DNA of 64,000 nucleotides from Plectrocnemia conspersa. Its lineage: Eukaryota > Arthropoda > Insecta > Trichoptera > Polycentropodidae. Where the stretch lies: assembly GCA_009617715.1 (NCBI GenBank), contig VTFK01000295.1, positions 1 through 64,000 of the forward strand. The letters are read 5' to 3'. Numbering within the stretch: the first letter of the stretch is position 1; every line of letters begins with the position of its first letter. This document shows positions 13,625 through 26,030 of this stretch, one piece after another. The notes below the pieces were generated by a model. That model was not told the DNA's origin. It saw only the letters and a program-made list of their open reading frames with translations, and searched no databases. Made by a program: the position numbers and the translations under genes.

Positions 13625-13697
13625 CTGTGTATGCATTTATATAAACATGTAGAGCAAATAAAGTTTATTTGCTCTACATATGTAAATGCATTCACAG
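13625..13697. repeat. Hairpin-forming inverted repeat
   Basis: Left arm 13625-13662 and right arm 13664-13697 pair around one central base. The inner 16 bp (ATGTAGAGCAAATAAA and its complement) are perfect. The outer 14 bp (CTGTGTATGCATTT) pair with one mismatch after a small bulge. Weaker pairing continues outward into CTGTTTTTTG. This is probably a short foldback element; the near-absent loop argues against a canonical pre-miRNA. Confidence 0.75.
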
Positions 13698-13719
13698 AAT
13701 AAAAAACATTATAAAATAC

Positions 13720-16700
13720 AGCGATATAAATGTTTATTTATATCACTATAATATATATTATTACTAAAAAGGCATTTTAAAATTGTGTCCTGAGATTAAA
13801 AAAAATGCAACCAAATGCGTTTGATCAGTTTATTTGTTAGTCCTTCATTTCATAATCAAAAAAATATTTCAGCTTAAATATTATAAGGAAAAAAAAATAG
13901 TATATACATATATTAAAATCAAATTCAATACAAATCATATAGAAATATCTTTACAGTTTAGAGTTTGTTGCAAATTTGCAACACCATGAAATAAAGGGTT
14001 ACCTCGATTATTTCCTTTTTGTTTTTGGTGAAATACAGTAAAATTAAGACATATCCAAAACTTGCTTTTGCAGTAGGCAAAATTATATAAATATAAATGA
14101 CTGATAATATACAATGTTTTTTATCGATTTTACTCGAGATTTAGTATGTTAAAAAATATTTGCATACGTCACATATATTTGTATATGCGCACTAAAAAAT
14201 TTTCAATGGAATATTAAGATTTATACAATAATAAAATTTTATAAACTATAAACGTACGTATAAGCTATAGCAATCCATTTCAAAGTTAGGCAATTGTAAG
14301 TTGGATAATTTAAGTTATTTGGTATTATAATTGACATCAGCATAATAATAATTGTAGAGAACACAGAAGGGTACACATTACTATAATTAGGATCGAAAAC
14401 TCTCGTTTGTGCCCCCTAATTTAGTTTATGACAACGTCTTCAAAAGCTTAACCATTGCCCACAGGCAATTTATCTTAATATAGATTATTATAGAACTGGT
14501 ACATGCCTTTAACAATGAATACTTTTATTATTGTTAGAATTACAACAATAAAATTACGTTACGTAAAAATATTCTGTAAGAGAATATTGATTAAAATAGC
14601 AATACCTTAATACGAATGCAATATTATATTTACATATATAATTCTAAAATCTTTCAGCCATATGAAGCCGTACATATTGAGTTGAAATATTATACATTTT
14701 ACACGTGTTATATTAAATTCTTGCAATTTTCACCAAGGTAACCACCTTTATGGCTGCACATCTCCCATAAGTGCATATTCTGAAAGTTGAATTTAGTATA
14801 TAAGTGATTTTGTGTATAGAACGAAGCAAGGGCAGTCAATTTGTCTGAACCCTGAAAGGCTATAAAGCGAACCATTAACGTGGAAACTTGGAGCAAAGAC
14901 TTCGACTTAATAAAAAGCCAAGTTCCTAAACCGCGTTACGAAACCTCACTTATGCCCCTCGAATGAAAGTTCTTAGTGAAGTTCATATCTGACGGGTAAC
15001 AGCTGCCGAACATAACTGTTACGATCTAATATTTACATCCCTCTGTATGAGCGAAATTCGTATATAGATGGGACTGTTTGAGCAGTGTGCTTACATTTTG
15101 TTTATTACTTTATCACATTTTATAATAATTAAATTTTCTATGAATTAATGTTTTAAAAATATATATTTTAATACCCCATTAGAGCGCTATAATATTGACT
15201 TTATCAAAGTATTAAATATCCGACTTTGCGATCTCGGCGCGGAGCAAAGTTTCGTTTTACTTTGAAATCCTCTTCGCAAAACGAACCTCAAGTCTCAAAC
15301 GAATCTAAGAAGTTATTCGACTAAGCTCAATTCATTATTTTATAATACAATGGCACTTTGCCTGTTGAATATTATATATATATACAGAACTCAACATATA
15401 GTATTTTATTAATTTAAAATATTAAACAATACGATTTATATTTTATTAATTAGTTCTGATATATACTGACATTATAACGCAATTTAAATGAGTTCTAAAA
15501 AAAATGTTAATATTTTTACACCCATATTTTATATATATAAATAGTTTCATTATTTACTTTGTACTTAAGTAAACGCTGTAAATATAACGTCGCCATTTTG
15601 TATTTGAAATTTCGTTATGTGAATAAAATTGGATGTGCCTCACACTGATGAGAAGCGATGGTTTTCCATTTTCATCCCCTAAATAACACCCCTTTTCTTT
15701 GACGGAAACACACATTTTGAGTGACATAATTTAACGTCAATAATAAAAGAAAGACAAGCTAATTTTTTAACCTCTAAAAGGGTTTATACACAGACCTGAA
15801 AAAATACAGCATATATTTTTAGCTCGGAAAAGAAAAAAAATACTTAGGTAAAATTCAAGAAAATGTATTTATTAAAGTCTGTATATAATATTCTCTCAAT
15901 TCTCGAATGACTTTGTGCTAAATTATAAAGACGCGTATTCTTTAGATGTACAGATTTAAATATTTATTTCTCGAATGTCTAATTATTTTTTTCACGTAAT
16001 CAAGAATACTTACTACAATTCACGATTATAAATATTACATATCGTCTCTGAGATTCAATGCAATATTGTAATTTATTGTTAGTTAATTTCGTTACGTCAG
16101 ACATTCAACATCTCAAATATTTATTAATATAATATTTTTTTAATCGACCCATAAATCAACTTACGCCCATTACGTTTTAATGATCAATCGCAGTCGATTG
16201 CAAATTTTACGATCGCAAACGTGAAACGTGCGATAGAAAGCGTTAAAATCGCCGTAAATTCCGTAAACCTCTTTAAGGGATATATTGGAAAACCTTTCAT
16301 TACCTGTTGATTGAGTGAAAATCTGAAGCGCGGACCATTACGCTTGTTTACACACTCTCGGTTTATTATCCCTCAAATACGAGCGATTAGGTTTTCCATC
16401 AAATTCTGTCATATTTTATTTTTATTAATATTTTAGAGCTAACCTAAAATTCAGATAAAACTATTATATATTAAAAAATAAATTTATAAAATCATCTATA
16501 TTGTTTCTTTCGTTAAAATATACTTACGTTATTTTAAGCATCTATATTTTTAGAACAATTCAATAAGTAGCTCTAGAGTTTTATATTTAATAAATATATT
16601 AATAACATTTTTGTGAATGGAATTCGATGAACATCGATAATAAAAATACGTGAAAAATATTTTTACTCATGAATCTATTTAAAAAGCTCTTCAGTGTAAT

Positions 16701-16730
16701 TCCAGAGAAATAATGCTTTTTACTATGCGC
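13720..16730. other. AT-rich intergenic DNA with weak GC-richer patches
   Basis: No gene or mobile-element termini could be supported. GC-richer patches lie at about 15215-15330 and 16140-16390. They have no open frames, and like the other islands could be regulatory. Confidence 0.4.
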
Positions 16731-16734
16731 GAAC

Positions 16735-17800
16735 ACGGGCCCTGAGAAAACAATGATTCCGGGCCTCATAACAAAAATGTCATTTTATATATTTTTCAAC
16801 GTCGTAATAAAAATTCTTGAATAAATAAAAATAGCTACGAGTTAACACCTTCAATGGCACAAATAAATATAAAAATTAGCCACTGTTGCGACATATTTTC
16901 TGAAAGCATCGACTCATAATGTCGCGTTTTCTTTGCTGCTTAGTGTTGCCATATAGTGAATTTCCAGTCAAAAGCAATAAAATTGTGCCATCGAATAAAG
17001 CACAACTAAACCAAATTGCGCCTAATAAGAGAGCGCAAAAAACAATTATCACTTCTCAGAAGTCAAAAATTCACGTCAAAAGCAATAAAATCGTGCCGTC
17101 ACCGTTACCGAGCGTTCCCACTGTGACGGCGCCGACACGATTTTATTGCTTTTGACGTGAATTTTTGACTTCTGAGAAGTGAAAATTGTTTTTTGCGCCC
17201 CCCTATTGACCAAAATTCAGTTTGAATATACTTTAATCAGACCTCTTATATTAAAAGTCCAAAGTAATATCGGTTAGGATAGCTATCGTATTTTTAAAAC
17301 ATAGTGTAAAATCGAAATGCAGACAAACTTTGGAGCAATATGTGAGATGCGATGTCTGCACTTATTCTTTGGCTTATTTTCCCATGACTTTTAAAACTAT
17401 AATTAGTTATAGAACTTTTATTAGGTTAGGTTTGGGTTTGAACAGCAAATGGACGTTTCGCAACTGTCAAATTTAGCTTCATAGAACTTTTAGAGCAGCA
17501 TATTAACGCCATCAGTAAAACTATATTTTCGCTAGTAGAAATATATATCTACTAGTGAAAATGTATTTGGACTTTACTAGTGAAAATATAACTTTAACAA
17601 AAAATACACATTCACTGTAACATTTATACATCGGATGTAAATATATAATGAAGAAAAATAAATATATAATATATTATTACATATAGAAAAATGCTGCCAG
17701 ATAATTAATATTTTCACTGGTAAAAATATATATCTACTGGTGAAAATGTATATCTAAATATGATTTTACTGAAATGACATGTTTTAAATATCATTTTCGG
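16735..17800. repeat. Composite foldback repeat, copy 1 (head, hairpin, body, motif cluster)
   Basis: The first part (16735-16975) is inverted relative to 63020-63287. It is followed by a perfect 46-bp inverted repeat (17050-17095 and 17136-17181, starting CACTTCTCAGAAGTC) whose arms extend less perfectly to about 17008 and 17222. Next comes a body (about 17200-17370) that matches 59190-59345 directly and 24840-25640 in reverse. Last is a cluster of ACTAGTGAAAATATA-type motifs at 17551, 17576 and 17736. No transposase is encoded. The family is defined only by comparing copies within this window. Confidence 0.8.
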
Positions 17801-19098
17801 GTTTTTTCTAGTTTTTTAAATGTATTACTTATTTATTTTGCTACATTAAATCCAGTTGTCAAATTACTGATAATAAGTTTTAAGAATAATCTTTAAAACA
17901 ACACCTTGTTTTAAAGATTTGACTATTGGATTGTCCGTGCAGTATTTTCAATTATTAAGGCAATTTTTTTTAGGCTTCTGATTTTTTTTTCGTTTATTTA
18001 TAATATTTGTTAGAATAACCTTTAAATTATGACTAATTGTGCAGGTTGTTAAAACTCCCACATAACTAATAATAATATCACAATTTATGTAGTTACTTAT
18101 AAAGCTTGTTTGCTGTTTTAACTTTAAATTAATGCAATCTAATATCAGAGAATATAATAATAATCCTATATAATATATATATTAAAACTAACTACAAAAA
18201 AATTTAGCAGCATACCAAATTAAAAATAAAATGTAATTATATGTAGCTTGTTGTATTATATAATATGTTATCATGCTGTAATACTGTTCCTACATTTAAA
18301 TTAATTCATGGTTAATAGTTATAAATAAATTTATAGTTAGATATATAGTATATATAGAATAAAACTAGATTTTATTGCTGAATATTAAAAATTTTCGGAA
18401 TCCAAGAAATATTTAGATAAATCTCGAAAATATGAGATTTTTTCAATCTTAGATTTCAATTAATTATATTTTTAATTTTCAAGCAAAATAAACTTTAATC
18501 AAACAGCAAATAAATTTTTAGAGAAATATATTTATTTGCTCATAGTATCAGTTCATTGCCTAAATCAATCTTCTTCTGAAGCTTCTAGTAAAGAAGTATA
18601 ATAAATTGAAGAACGTATCAACATATATTTCTACGTTTCTTAATTATACTTTGAATACTTTAAGTTTCCAATGACATTACAATATATGTATATATATATA
18701 ATTATTAATATATATAACATTATTATAACATATTATTATGACAACCACCATTATTGCTTCACTTGTAACTTTCACTGAAGTAAGCAACATTATTATGGTA
18801 TTAATATGAACCTTTAATTTTTAATTAAAACTTTACTTTTGCAGCTGTTTTAAAACTCCTTCGATCACTTCGATTACTTCACTTTGTAACTTTATATTTA
18901 TCATTCTGCTACTTGTAGATTGTTTTAATTTCAAGATATATTTAATTTTTCAATGCAATTTTAATGTCAGATTATTTTGTGTATTCCTTATCATTATAAT
19001 CATTATTCGTCTCGCTTGTTGATAAATAAATAAAAAATAATAATAAACAATAAAAAAAATCTAGAAGAATCTACATTTTTTTTATTGTCGCATGTGTA
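17801..19098. other. AT-rich spacer between motif clusters
   Basis: It lies between two clusters of the ACTAGTGAAAATATA-type motif and could be interior of the same composite element. No coding or structural signal was recognised. Confidence 0.3.
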
Positions 19099-19310
19099 TT
19101 ACCACTGAAAATATATTTACACTGGCATTTCAGTGAAATAATATTAATATCGTATGAATATATTTATACCAGTGAAAATATAATTTATTTGACAGATGCT
19201 AGTGAAATTATATTTTATTTTAAACTGTCATTTGACTGGCGTGAAACAAAATTATAAATTAAATATATTTATTCTAGTTAAAATATAACTTCACCGATTA
19301 ACCCTTTGAG
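19099..19310. repeat. Second cluster of the GTGAAAATATA motif
   Basis: Several variants occur in both orientations, including ACCACTGAAAATATA at 19101 and CCAGTGAAAATATA at 19169, along with GCTAGTGAAATTATA. It ends next to TTAACCCTTTGAGTAGTGAG at 19312, which looks like a piggyBac-type terminus beside its TTAA target. Confidence 0.6.
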
Positions 19311-20410
19311 TAGTGAGTTAATTTATACACATTTGTTAGTATACACCTGGGAGTGAGCTAATTTTACGTATTTCTTCCTAATTATTTCTGTTTTTGTTAA
19401 TTTATTATTATTTTATATTGGATATATAGTGAATTATAGAAAAAATCAATAATTCTCAACGTTTTATTGCTTTGATTTATTTTACTACATTTTTTATATT
19501 AATATGTTTTAATAATTTATTTCAACACTTTTCCATGAATTTTTTTATAAGAATTCAGAGGCTCTCAATATTTTGTATAAAATTAATTGAAAACATTTTT
19601 TATTATATTAATTTATTTCGTACTCTTTAATAAATTAAATGATTAGTCTTATTTTTTATATAAATCATTTACATTAAATCAAACTTGAAAAAGTATTATA
19701 CACATTATGTTTTTTATTTATTTATTTATATACATATGTAAATATATAACATTAAAGGATCGACCACCGTACATGTACGGCGATTTCACTTTTTTATGGT
19801 AGCCAAACATATTATTAACAGAAAAAATGTGTTATGGCTCTTACCATAAATATGTCAAAAGTGAAAAAGCGGAGAATGATATGAATTTATATGAAACGCA
19901 TAATAGTACTCGCGGAGATCGCCAAGTAAAGTCGGTTTCGTCTGCCGTACAATGCGTGGACGGTATCACCCACAAATAGTAGTCGTCGGTGGTTGAAGGC
20001 ATCGCACACTCACCACCGACTTCATCGTTGTCAGTTAATTTACCTAAATCAAATGTATTTTTGTTCATTCTAAATTAATCTCCTCTTGCTCGTCGGAACT
20101 AGGCGAAAATGTTTTAAATATAAATAATTAAGTCAATGACAGAGATTTTGTATGTATATCGCCAAAGTTTACGATAAGGCATCGATCTCGACTATGACTT
20201 CATTGTCTAAAATTCCAGCGAAAAAAATCCCTTGTTGTTGGAGAGGATTCAAAGAATATGTCTAGATAACTACAAGAAGGAGTACGGGTCCTATTCTTAA
20301 CTGTATCTTATTTCCTTTTACATATTTGATAATATTATACAATTCATTGTATTCTTGGCGTTTTCAAAGATGCTCAGCGATTTTTGTTGGGGGCTTTAGA
20401 GTGCCCTAAA

Positions 20411-20573
20411 ACAGTGGTCTCCAAACTATTGTGATGAAAAAATATCAAATTTATCTAAAAGATTTGCTATCAAATTCAGCAGCAACTTCTATTTTATTTA
20501 ATGTTTACGATCGTGTGTCGACTTGCGAACTCTCTGTGGTTCACCTACCCCACTTTGAAGACCACTACATTAG
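20411..20573. mobile_element. Small hAT-like MITE
   Basis: The left end CAGTGGTCTCCAAACT and the right end (reverse complement TAGTGGTCTTCAAAGTGG) form imperfect terminal inverted repeats of about 15 bp. Flanking 8-bp sequences agree at only about five positions, so the target duplication is doubtful. An open frame across it (20431-20706) is taken to be fortuitous. Confidence 0.45.
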
Positions 20574-20718
20574 AATGTCGCAATCTCGTCCCTTATTCTT
20601 GCCGTCACGGTCACGAAGTAGGCGTAGGCATACATCACTTTTAACGATAGTTGCGAAACTTCTGTTTAAACGTCTAATCACCATCAACCTGAGCTATTGT
20701 TTTTAGTTATAAGTTCAT

Positions 20719-22035
20719 ATGTCAGGTGAACGGACTATTGCTCACATGCCAATTGTTATTGCTCACAAATTTCCAAATTTATATAATGAACGTTTCAATA
20801 TATTCACTAGCGATCCCGTTACAGAGGCTGAAAAAATTAACACACAGCCTGAATTTCCTGTAATTCGCCAATTTAAAAAGCACGTCACTTTTTCTACGAA
20901 ACCAAATCAAATTGGATTGCAGATTCCAAGTAGCAATTAAAGATAAATTTTTATTTTACGATTTTAGATCACATGAGCAATTCCCTTAATCAAAGTTTTG
21001 AATTAGCATCTGTGTGAATCTTTATTTAATGTTTTGTATAATTTAATAGAAATTGATAATGGTACTTTAAAGAAATATTGTATGGAGCTAGATGTATAAT
21101 TCTAGTCAGACAAAATAAATATGTCAAAAAGAGATCTAGATAAATACAAATAATTTCTTTCCTTATTTCATATAACTAAATAAGACTTTTTTTTTTGACT
21201 GGTGAAAGATTCTGGATTTCGCAAATATTTAATAAATGACATCAATGTGCGGTTTCTTCGATTATATAATTTATCTTTAATTGCCCAATGAAATTTCAAG
21301 CTTAGCTCAGAATTTGTATTTTCCAAATGTTTTAACAAAACTTTAAAAGCCCCTTCTGCTGTCAATTATAACCGTAAGACAATTGTCACTAACAGTTTTT
21401 ACTCCATTATAAAAATAATATAAAAAAATCCTTTTTGGATTATCAATTCCCATGCGTAATTTATTCTTATCGGAACGGATTCTTAGATCACTCAGATCAG
21501 ATGGTTGGAATAATAGAAAATTGCAAAAAATTGTTTGTCATTCAAATACTTTTGCTCTTCCGAGAAAATATGCATTGTTTCAAGCATCTGGCACGGACAT
21601 CTTCAGAAAGGTTTCTTATCTGAGTACCTTTTTTTAGCACAAATATTAAAAAATTGTAAACATTTTTTTGTCATTTCCAGACCCATATTAAAACCGTCCA
21701 AGAAGTATGCATATTAGGCATGAACCCGTATTTACTTATGCAGCGTTATAAGAATGGCAGTGCTTATAAACCTTTTAAAAATATTTGTAAGATATAAATA
21801 ATAAGAAATGAAAATTATCGATTGACATTTTTCTCGAGAAGAAACACTAGTTACTACAATATATATTTAAAATTAATATTAGCTTAATTTATAAATATTT
21901 TTGGCCTTTCACTGAGCCACTGGATCAATTTTATTTTAATTAAAAATAATATCGTATTATAACCTGAATCATCAAACAAACTTGAATCATCTCACAGCGA
22001 ACCATTTCGACGAACCTATAAATATTACACAGGTT
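20719..22035. other. Unassigned region with short open frames
   Basis: A plus-strand frame at 20719-20940 (MSGERTIAHMPIVIAHKFPN onward) and a minus-strand frame at 21365-21168 (containing LYNRRNRTLMSFIKYLRNPE) look less random than most short frames here. They might be decayed transposon coding sequence, but no family can be named with confidence. Nothing else is seen up to 22035. Confidence 0.25.
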
Positions 22036-22039
22036 AATT

Positions 22040-22430
22040 CTTATGCAGCGTTATGCCTCTCTAAATCATAAACAAACGCGTACATTAAATATTATCCAGT
22101 AATCGCAATCTCAAAGTGCGACTGGATTAATATTGAATCGGCAAAGGGCCCTTTGTGCCAAGGGCGGCACGGAAGCTGTTTTGATAAACATTCGCGGACA
22201 AAGTGGCCCCGGGGCACGCGCAAATGGGCCGGGACCCTAATGGCCAACGAAGGCTTTCGTGCGAAGGAATTTCGAAGATGCGACGCAAAGGAGACACGCC
22301 AACACTTTATGTATGTATGTATAATATGTACGTGTGCCTCTCCAATAGAAAATGGACAAAAATTCTTTGCTCATAGGCTGGCTCGGTATCGTAAATCGAA
22401 TCCGGGCTAAAAGGAAACTATTAGTCATAT
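22040..22430. other. GC-rich island, candidate regulatory element
   Basis: The most GC-rich island in the left half. It contains a perfect 14-bp palindrome CAAAGGGCCCTTTG at 22142-22155 and GTGGCCCCGGGGCAC. A chance open frame crosses it on each strand (22153-22410 and 22428-22237) and neither resembles a known protein. The sequence from 22430 to 24280 is AT-rich with no feature recognised. Confidence 0.33.
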
Positions 22431-24289
22431 ATTAGGGATACGCAGTGTCCCTGTTGCATGGTGATCACTGACGGTAATAAAAATATAATCATTTATGTGT
22501 TTTTTACAATTATATTTAAAGCTATTGAATGTTAACTCTGAGGTCATTCAAACGACCATTTAAAACTTATGAAAAGGAAATAAAAACTGGTTTTGACAAA
22601 AGGTCTAATAACAATGAAATAATACTCAATACCATAATTACTTGTTAGCATATTCGTAAACCGCGTAAAAGTTAAATAATAGATCTAATATCGAGTTTTC
22701 TGAAGATTTCACAAAATTAACCCCAAATATGATATTAGTTCAAGTATGAAAACTTATTTTTAGAGCGATATAATACCGCAAAAATACAACCTAGTTTTAT
22801 CGCTGTTTTTATTGTTCATTAATTATATATAAATTATGGTGAATAATGAATGACTTAATTTTTTTATTATATTCGAACGATTTTTTTAAAGAGCGCAGTG
22901 GGTTTCATATTCTCTCGATCTGCAAAAGGATCTTAATTTTTATAAGTGGAAGTGGGCTTTCAATAACCGATTGCTCTTCAGTCTCATGAAATGTCACACA
23001 TTCTCAAAGTCTCAAAGATAGGCAGGTCTTCCTTTATTAATGATCTTGGTGTGACGTTTTTAAAGCACTGGACTTGTTTTTTTAAATTGTTATATGTTTT
23101 ATGCTTTTGGTCATCATGGTGCATTAAATTAACTTGTCAGGTTACGATAGTCTTGATTTTAATAAAAAAAATATTAGTTTGCCTTTAATAAAAAAAAATC
23201 TGAAAGACAAAAAATTAGGGTTCCTAGTTTTAAAAGATAATTATTTATTTTACTCATTTGATATAATAACAATTTCTACAGCACAACCTAACTTAAATTC
23301 TATATTGCATTGACAATAACTATATGAAGTCACATTGAGATATGAATTCTTATGAATTAGTCTATATTCTGTTGCATGCAAAAACAACTATATGTGTAAC
23401 AAAAAACATCTCTTTAGCCAAGTTTTGCAGAATACGATACAATTTAGAGTAAAATGTGGGTGAAGTCGAGTACAAAAGATATCTTGTTTATACAATACTT
23501 TGCTGTTTTACCTTCCATTGATTTTGCCATATAAATCTTGGAAATATAATTTATACTTACATACAAAACATAAAGAAACGTTGTCATTGTATAATGCTTT
23601 GAGAACACCCAGTTGTGTAAATATCGTAAAATAAAAATCCAATTCGATCATCGTCTAAGAAAATAAAATAGAAAACAAAGCCTTTACTTTTCGCCCACAT
23701 ATGTACATTATACTAAAAGATAATGAAAGGTAAACGTTTTAAAAATAAATGTTTTTAATTGCGAAGGAACAGTTTATAACAGTATAATATAACTTGACCC
23801 GCTTCAATGCCAGGGCCGTTAAAAAGGCTAATGCGCCCTCGGCTAGTTTTCCTTTGAACATGAATTCTTAGGATAAAATGAGAATCACTGTTCTGCAATA
23901 TGGGTTACGATGAAGTAGTGTTTGATTATGACTTTGAAATGAAAGGTTAATTGCTTCTTTGAATCGATATTATTTTATAAAACTTCTCCATTCGTATTTC
24001 GAGTAGAACCGCCCAAAAATAAAAATGCGAGTGTCAAAAATTGTCATGTCAAATTGTCAATTATGTCAATCCTTTTGTTGCGAACAAAGTGACTTTGTTT
24101 ACATGAAACTTGAATATTTTCAACACCTACACATTTATATTATGACATATATAAAGGGTGATTGAATTAAATGTTTTTATCTAATTAACATAAATAATCA
24201 AACCAGGTCATATAGTTAATTTACCTTTTTTCAGAATCACCGGTTGAATTTGTAAAAAAAAAATTTAATTTGAATGAAATCGTAACATT

Positions 24290-26030
24290 AAAAAAATGAC
24301 CTATGATTGGCTAACTTTCCCCCCCCCCCTTCCTTCCACTGAAAAAAACTGAAAAAACGTCCCTGATTCTAAACCAGAAATTCTATGGTTATCCCTGAAG
24401 GAAAATCTTAAAAAAAACAGTCTCGAATCTATCACAAAAATATTTTTTTAATCATTTCAGTGAAATCATATTGGAATATATTTTTATTAGTAAAAATATA
24501 ATTTATCTGGCATGTGCTAGCATATTTATATGATTTCAACATTTACAAAATAATCTATATATTTACATAATTATCAATATTTATTTTCATGTATTTCAGT
24601 GAATGTGTATTTTTCGGTGAAGTTATATTTTCACTAGTGAAGTCTAAATACATTTTGACCAGTAGATATATAATTCAATATGCTACTTTAAAATGTCTAT
24701 TAAACTTAATTTTCCAGATGCAAAACGAACATTTGCTGTTCAAACCCAAACCTATCCTATACAAATTAACCAAACTAATAAAAGCTTTAGAAGTCAAAAA
24801 TATAAACTAAGCCAGTGGAAAATAAGTACAAATAGACGTTGTATCTTGCATATTTCTCCATAGTTTGTCTGCACTAGAATATTACACTTAGGGTTTGCAA
24901 TACCGGTAATACCGATATTGGGGCAAATATCAACCTTCAATACTACCGGTTTTACAAAATAAAATACTGGTATTACCGGAAAAAATAGGATAATGTCATA
25001 TTTTCAACTATAGATTGCAATACCGGTAATACCGGTAGTCCCAAAAATATTTTTTCTTAAATCCGTACATTTTATTTGTTGAAAACGATATATACATGGC
25101 TTAGAACTACGAAAACATCGACGCTCATATTACTTGATAGCAGAAGCGGAGAATAAAGTGATGCTCATTGTGAGTGATTAACCTAAATAGTGTTATTGGT
25201 GTATAATATCAAAGTAGAATAATATTTTATAGTATTTATATTATATTTACGTTAACAAAGTCAGTTCCAGAGCTATCTATTTAATTATTATTTATAATTG
25301 AGAAATATATGGCAAGCTTAGGTTTACGCCCATACTATTAACTCGAAAGCAAGCGATACAGATATACGTTTGATATACTTATTTTTTGTTTTTTTTTATT
25401 ACCAATTAATTATAAAGTACTTATAATGTCAATACCGTTATTTACTGTTTTTCTCTCAGTAATACCGGTATTTTGCCATCCCTAATTACATAATGTTTTA
25501 AAAATATGACAAACAAGCGTATCGCATATTGCTCTATAGTTAGTATGCACTTTGATATTACACTGTTAAAATATGATAGCTATCCTTACCGATTATACTA
25601 CGAACTTCTGATATGAGAGTATTGGTCAAAGTGTATTCAAACCGAATTTTGGTCAATAGGAGGGTGCAAAAACAATTATCACTTCTCAGAAGTCAAAAAT
25701 TCACGTCAAAAGCAATAAAATCGTGACGGCGACGTCACGATTTTATTGCTTTTGACGTGGATTTTTGACTTCTGAGAAGGGATAATTGTTTTTTGCGCTC
25801 TCCTATTGGTCAAAATTTGGTTTAGATATGCTTCATTCGATTCTCACTCACTGTAAGTCGTAATATTGTTATAAAAAGTTTTAATAGCGAGCGTTTCCAC
25901 TCCGACGGCGACCGCACGATTGTATTGCTTTTGACGTGGTTTCATTATAATAATAAAATTGTATGCCTTTTAATGAAATTTAAATATTAAGAAAACGACT
26001 ACTGACTGATCAACTTTTGCCCCTTCTTCC
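24290..26030. repeat. Composite foldback repeat, copy 2 (inverted orientation)
   Basis: Read on the minus strand it repeats the layout of copy 3 at 58.7-59.8 kb: a GTTAGCC-type unit near 24303 and another (AAAAGTTGATC on the minus strand) near 26015, an AATCAGGGACG end at 24358-24368, motif cluster 24450-24660, body, and hairpin. The hairpin is the longest of the family: arms 25680-25725 and 25736-25781 are nearly perfect, and pairing continues outward to about 25631 and 25830 around a 10-base centre. A separate MITE (24889-25484) has inserted into the body. Confidence 0.8.
24889..25484. mobile_element. hAT-like MITE with TAGGG/CCCTA ends, inserted in the foldback repeat
   Basis: The left end reads TAGGGTTTGCAATACCGGTA and the right end, reverse complemented, reads TAGGGATGGCAAAATACCGG. 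AATACCGGTA-type motifs repeat near both ends. It is flanked by ATTACACT (24881-24888) and ATTACATA (25485-25492), an 8-bp target duplication with two differences. The homologous body at about 17300 has TTTTACACTATGTTTT uninterrupted, which is the empty site. No coding capacity. A partial copy of the right end lies at 44709-44771. Confidence 0.8.

Noticed and set aside
16919..17155. A 78-codon open frame across the hairpin
   Set aside because: It reads straight through the inverted repeat of a dispersed element; the repeated residue pattern is a by-product of the palindrome.
17521..19310. CRISPR-like or regulatory array formed by the repeated motif
   Set aside because: Spacing is irregular, orientation is mixed, and the sequence is eukaryotic; a transposon-associated iteron cluster fits better.
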